A stretch of 36,650 nt of DNA from Spirochaetales bacterium (GTDB taxonomy: Bacteria; Spirochaetota; Spirochaetia; SZUA-6; JAFGRV01): assembly GCA_016928415.1 (NCBI GenBank), contig JAFGKU010000181.1, positions 1-36,650 on the forward strand, given 5' to 3'. The notes below the pieces were generated by a model that saw nothing but the letters and a program-made list of their open reading frames with translations, was not told the DNA's origin and ran no database searches. Below are positions 32,804 to 36,650 of the stretch, in pieces (position 1 is the first letter of the stretch; each line of letters begins with the position of its first letter). Made by a program: the position numbers and the translations under genes.

Positions 32804-35221
32804 ATGTCTGAAAAAACAGATAAAAAAGAAAAACCTAAAACAACTCTGATTAAACAGAAGAAAGCCGTTAAAACTTCTGATGATAAAGACGAGTCAACGA
32901 AACCGGACAAGAAAAAGATAGTTGTTGTTAAAAAAAAGGTGGTTAAGGTAACCAAAAAGGTAGTGAAATCCGACAAAAAGGAAAAATACGAATCAAAGGA
33001 CAGGGACGCCGTAAAAAGAAAAGACAACAGGTTTGAGCCGGATAATAAAGAAAAGTCCAGATATGAAAAAAGAGATTTTCATGCAAAAACCAATTATACC
33101 AACAGGCTGAAGACGGGAGATAAAAAAACGGGAGAGACCGGGACCTATCGTAAAAGGAATTTTAAATCGGATAAGGACGATACACGGAACAAGACCGGAA
33201 ATTACACGGATAAAAGATATCAATCCAACAAGCAAAACAAGACCACTCAAACGGGAGATCATTTCGCAAAAGATAAATCCCAGGGGCTTACGGAAAAGAA
33301 ACAGTCCGGCAGAAAATTTTTCAAAACGAAAAAGAAAGACGGTAACTACCAGAAAAGAAATAAAGAAGAAAAATTTGAGAAAATTATCCAGCAAAAGAAG
33401 AAAAGCCATCAAACGACAAACCCCATTCCCAAATCCATATCCATCATGGAGGTTATCACCATTTCGGAACTTGCCAAGAAAATGAATATCAAGGCATCGG
33501 AATTGATAGCCAAGTTGATCACCATGGGGATGATGGTAACGATCAATCAGCAGATTGACGCGGAAACGGCCACCATTCTCGCGGATGAGTACGGCTGTAA
33601 GGTTAATATAGTATCCCTTTATGATGAGATAGTCATTGAAAACGAAGAGGACAAGGAAGGCGATTTAAAGCCCAGGCCGCCGATAGTGACGGTCATGGGG
33701 CATGTCGACCATGGAAAAACCAAGCTGCTGGACGCCATCCGGACCGCCGATGTTGTCGCTTCGGAATTCGGCGGGATCACGCAGCATATAGGCGCCTATA
33801 CGGTAAATATTCCGAAGGGAACAGTGGTATTCCTGGATACACCGGGACATGAAGCATTCACCAAAATGCGCGCGAGGGGCGCCCAGATAACTGATCTCGT
33901 TATTTTAGTCGTGGCTGCCAATGACGGAGTAATGCCACAAACCATTGAAGCCATCGATCATTCCAAGGCGGCCGATGTCCCCATTCTCATTGCGATAAAT
34001 AAAATAGACCTTCCCGATGCCAATGTCGAGAAAGTGAAGAAACAGCTTTCCGATTACGGTTTGATCCCTGAGGAATGGGGCGGCCATAATCTTTTCAACG
34101 AAATAAGTGCCCTTAAAAAAGAAGGCATTCAGGCACTTCTTGATAATATTCTTCTGACGGCTGAAATGCTTGAACTGTCGGCAAATTACAACTGCCGTGC
34201 GCAGGGAACCATTCTGGAATCGAAGATAGACATGGGAAGAGGTATTGTGGCTACCGTTCTGGTGCAGAGGGGTACACTCCGCGTAGGAGATTCCTTTGTG
34301 GCAGGTATTTATCCCGGTAAAATAAGGGCCATGTTCAATGACAAGGGTGAAAAGGTCAAGGAGGTGACTCCCGGCCTGCCCGTTGAAATCATAGGTCTTT
34401 CAGGCGTCCCCGACTCAGGTGACCCGTTCCAGGTAACGGATAACGAAAAAACAGCCAAGATAATAGGGACAAAGCGCCAGGAACTCAAAAAACTGGAAGA
34501 ATCCAGGAATATCAAGAAAGTTACCCTGGACAACCTTTACGATAAAATCAAGGAAGGTGAAGTCAAGGAACTCAAGGTTATCATCAAGGGCGATGTTCAC
34601 GGCTCGGTGGAAGCCCTCAAGAATTCACTTGAAAAACTGTCAACTTCGGAAATAAAGCTCACTGTTATCTCGGCTTTGGCCGGTGCCATCAATGAAGGAG
34701 ACGTCAATCTTGCCGCAGCATCCGATGCCATAGTCATCGGTTTTCATGTCAGGCCGACGCAGAACGCTCAAACGGTGGCGGAACGTGAAAAAGTGGAAAT
34801 CAGAAAATATAACATTATTTACGACGCCATCGAAGACATTAAAAACGCGATGGAGGGCCTTCTTTCCCCGGAATTGCGGGAAGAAGTTATCGGTACGGCG
34901 GAAGTCAGGCAGCTTTTCAAGGTGCCTAAAATCGGTACCATCGCCGGCTGCTTCGTTCTTTCAGGCAGAATTAAGAGAAACGCGGAAGTCCATATTATAA
35001 GGGACGGCATAGAAATATATAAGAGTAAAATCAATTCGCTGAAACGGTTCAAGGATGATGCGCGGGAAGTTGAAAAGGATTTCGAATGCGGAATTGGTGT
35101 CGAAAATTTCAACGATTTAAAGGAAAAGGACGTTATTGAAGCTTTCGAGGTCAGGCAGATTGCGAAGAAATTGAAAAAGGAAAACAGCGACAATGAACGA
35201 AATAAGACAAAAGAGAATTGA
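32804..35221 (+). CDS. infB: Translation initiation factor IF-2
   Basis: 805 residues. About 210 N-terminal residues are very Lys-rich and probably disordered. The IF2 N-domain follows ([19 protein letters not shown]). The GTPase has GHVDHGKT at 299-306, DTPGHEAF (G3) and NKIDLP (G4), and then the C-terminal beta-barrel domains ([13 protein letters not shown]...). It positions initiator tRNA on the 30S subunit. The ATG at 32804 is chosen because AAGAGGATCT lies upstream; an earlier in-frame start at 32720 would overlap nusA and lacks this support. It overlaps rbfA by 29 nt. Confidence 0.97.
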   Translation: MSEKTDKKEKPKTTLIKQKKAVKTSDDKDESTKPDKKKIVVVKKKVVKVTKKVVKSDKKEKYESKDRDAVKRKDNRFEPDNKEKSRYEKRDFHAKTNYTNRLKTGDKKTGETGTYRKRNFKSDKDDTRNKTGNYTDKRYQSNKQNKTTQTGDHFAKDKSQGLTEKKQSGRKFFKTKKKDGNYQKRNKEEKFEKIIQQKKKSHQTTNPIPKSISIMEVITISELAKKMNIKASELIAKLITMGMMVTINQQIDAETATILADEYGCKVNIVSLYDEIVIENEEDKEGDLKPRPPIVTVMGHVDHGKTKLLDAIRTADVVASEFGGITQHIGAYTVNIPKGTVVFLDTPGHEAFTKMRARGAQITDLVILVVAANDGVMPQTIEAIDHSKAADVPILIAINKIDLPDANVEKVKKQLSDYGLIPEEWGGHNLFNEISALKKEGIQALLDNILLTAEMLELSANYNCRAQGTILESKIDMGRGIVATVLVQRGTLRVGDSFVAGIYPGKIRAMFNDKGEKVKEVTPGLPVEIIGLSGVPDSGDPFQVTDNEKTAKIIGTKRQELKKLEESRNIKKVTLDNLYDKIKEGEVKELKVIIKGDVHGSVEALKNSLEKLSTSEIKLTVISALAGAINEGDVNLAAASDAIVIGFHVRPTQNAQTVAEREKVEIRKYNIIYDAIEDIKNAMEGLLSPELREEVIGTAEVRQLFKVPKIGTIAGCFVLSGRIKRNAEVHIIRDGIEIYKSKINSLKRFKDDAREVEKDFECGIGVENFNDLKEKDVIEAFEVRQIAKKLKKENSDNERNKTKEN

Positions 35222-35540
35222 AAGCATCATCAAGGAGAAAATCAGCCAAATTATTCTTCAAAACAAGGTAAAAGATCCCCGGGTTGACAAACTGATAAGC
35301 ATTACCGAAGTGGCATTGTCTAGGGATTCAAAATACGCCAAAGTATATGTTTCCTATTTCGGCGAAAAGGAAAATCATGGAGAGGTTGTTGATGCCCTCA
35401 ACCATGCCGCGGGTTTTATCCAGAAAACAATGGGGAAAACCCTGCAGATCAAATCAATGCCGAAATTGACATTTATCCTGGATAATTCAATTGAACACGG
35501 GTTCAATATTATTCAAAAATTGAAGGATCTGGTACCGTGA
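35193..35540 (+). CDS. rbfA: Ribosome-binding factor A
   Basis: 115 residues, normal length. Family features are the basic start ([23 protein letters not shown]), KDPRVDKLISITEVALSRDSKYAKVYVS and the C-terminal KLTFILDNSIEHGFNI. It matures the 16S rRNA 5' end in the 30S subunit. Its ATG lies inside the infB 3' end, suggesting translational coupling. Confidence 0.95.
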   Translation: MNEIRQKRIESIIKEKISQIILQNKVKDPRVDKLISITEVALSRDSKYAKVYVSYFGEKENHGEVVDALNHAAGFIQKTMGKTLQIKSMPKLTFILDNSIEHGFNIIQKLKDLVP

Positions 35541-35543
35541 GAA

Positions 35544-36422
35544 ATGCAGAAAAACGGTATTATACTTCTCGATAAACCTGCCGGTATTACATCGTTTAAC
35601 GTGTTAGCAGGTATTAAAAAGAAATTACAGACGGGAAAAGTGGGGCACGCCGGTACGCTTGATAAATTTGCAACCGGTCTTCTGATTGTTTTAACCGGTT
35701 CCTGCACCAGGATTACACCCCTGTTTTTAAATCTTGACAAGGAATATGTGGCGGGAATCAGGTTCGGCATAGAAACGGACACGCTTGATCCTGAAGGAAA
35801 AATCGTCGATAAACAACGGGTTCCCGTTTTCCGGGAAATTGAAAGAGCCATTCCCCGATTCATTGGCGATGTTTCACAGATACCTCCCGATTATTCCGCT
35901 GTTCATGTAAACGGGAAACGGTCCTACCAAATCAAGAGAAACGGCGATACTCCGAAGCTCAATAAAAGAAAAGTCACTATCCATGGGCTGACCGTATTGA
36001 GCTATGACGCGGGTGAGCTTGTTCTTAATGTCAAATGCTCAAAAGGTACTTACATACGTGCTTTGGCCAGGGACCTGGGGCGTGCTGCGGGATCCTGTGC
36101 CCATGTGAATAGCCTGAGAAGGATTGCTATCGGGCCGTTTAGTGCGGAAAATGCCGTTACCCCCGAACAATTCGATCCTGTGAAAGATGTCGGTAAGCCG
36201 TACCGGTTTATTTCAGGGCTTTCAGTAATAAAAGAAGCGGTTATAAAGGAGGACCAGATAAACAGCATAAAGCAGGGCCGGATAATCAGGGAGGAATTCT
36301 TTGAATCAATTAGTTCCGGTGAAGGAGATTATGCCGTTTTTGACAGGCACTTGAATCTGCTTGCCATTATCGAAAGGATGGACGGGTCATTCAATTATAA
36401 GGCCGTCCTGGTTGAATCGTGA
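35544..36422 (+). CDS. truB: tRNA pseudouridine(55) synthase TruB
   Basis: 292 residues. The catalytic Asp is D40 in GHAGTLDKFATGLL; the residue after it is Lys where most homologues have Pro. Further motifs are LDKPAGITSF, QIPPDYSAVHVNGKRSYQ and CSKGTYIRALARDLG. It makes pseudouridine 55 in the T loop; both permuted tRNAs in this window carry the TTCGAAT T loop that TruB recognises. It follows rbfA by 3 nt and ends in TGA just before ribF. Confidence 0.95.
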   Translation: MQKNGIILLDKPAGITSFNVLAGIKKKLQTGKVGHAGTLDKFATGLLIVLTGSCTRITPLFLNLDKEYVAGIRFGIETDTLDPEGKIVDKQRVPVFREIERAIPRFIGDVSQIPPDYSAVHVNGKRSYQIKRNGDTPKLNKRKVTIHGLTVLSYDAGELVLNVKCSKGTYIRALARDLGRAAGSCAHVNSLRRIAIGPFSAENAVTPEQFDPVKDVGKPYRFISGLSVIKEAVIKEDQINSIKQGRIIREEFFESISSGEGDYAVFDRHLNLLAIIERMDGSFNYKAVLVES

Positions 36423-36430
36423 TAGATGAA

Positions 36431-36650
36431 ATGAATATCATTAAGTGGGATACCCTGACAACTGGAAAAAATCGGCAAAAACAGTATGTAGCGATAACAA
36501 TCGGTACTTTTGACGGGATTCATACAGGGCATCAGAAGCTTATAGCTTCTGTTTTGAAGGCCGATTCCGGAATAATGCCTTTGGTAGTGACATTCAGCGA
36601 AAATCCAGCGCTCATTTTGAAAAAACCGGGGTATTTAGGTGATATCACGA
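36431..36650 (+). CDS. ribF: Riboflavin kinase / FAD synthetase (5' part only)
   Basis: The window holds the first ~73 codons. The FMN adenylyltransferase nucleotide-binding motif is ITIGTFDGIHTGHQKLI, followed by VVTFSENPALIL. The full enzyme makes FMN and FAD from riboflavin. Start options are ATG 36431 or GTG 36419, which would overlap the truB stop as GTGA. It is typically the next gene after truB in bacterial operons. The 3' end is outside the window. Confidence 0.93.
   Translation, partial: MNIIKWDTLTTGKNRQKQYVAITIGTFDGIHTGHQKLIASVLKADSGIMPLVVTFSENPALILKKPGYLGDIT

Overview
The window looks like a chromosomal segment of a diderm bacterium, most probably a spirochaete or a close relative (inference). 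The block tamB-like / bamA / skp / mutS has the same order as the TamB-like, BamA, OmpH and MutS genes of Treponema pallidum. Window-wide markers are rimP-nusA-infB-rbfA-truB-ribF, tmk, ruvX and comF. UGA, UAA and UAG all appear to act as stops, so no recoding is evident.

Layout. 1-1926 (minus): a secreted GH18 chitinase-like enzyme cut by the window edge, with a chitin-binding module, two near-identical discoidin-type domains and Thr/Pro linkers, behind a ~240-nt leader. 2330-3522 (plus): two conserved genes of unknown function. 3523-3960: a compact RNA locus. 3975-6567: two radical-SAM enzymes. 6568-11056 (minus): a 1004-residue protein with several flagellin-like segments, a small membrane protein, thymidylate kinase and a small exported protein. 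11154-12603: accessory material (tandem heptamers, small membrane protein, ankyrin lipoprotein, truncated duplicate). 12637-15556 (minus): a hydrolase / zinc-ribbon membrane protein / acyltransferase-like cluster. 15893-18404: two tandem CNNM/CBS (CorC/HlyC) membrane proteins. 18586-26172: outer-membrane biogenesis (TamB-like, BamA, Skp). 26181-30658: ruvX, a STAS protein, a 50-residue acidic peptide, mutS, comF. 30686-36650: the translation/transcription operon rimP-nusA-infB-rbfA-truB-ribF behind a clear sigma70-type promoter.

The main discovery candidate is at 3596-3859. Two tRNA genes lie head to tail, and each appears circularly permuted: the 3' half (T arm, 3' acceptor strand, A73) comes before the 5' half (5' acceptor strand, D arm), and the break falls in the anticodon loop. 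In both, the acceptor strands and the anticodon-stem strands pair only if the halves are read in permuted order. The first is a leucine-like tRNA with a long variable arm; the second is a class I tRNA. They are followed by a strong intrinsic terminator and probably belong to the transcript of the conserved unknown gene at 2779-3522. Bacteria lack the archaeal/eukaryotic tRNA-splicing endonuclease, and the flanks look too short for complete group I introns, so the maturation route is open.

Other points worth attention are the multi-module flagellin-like protein, a NusA with a C-terminal four-cysteine zinc ribbon, and a repeated ~40-bp upstream element, one copy of which lies before the truncated gene duplicate.
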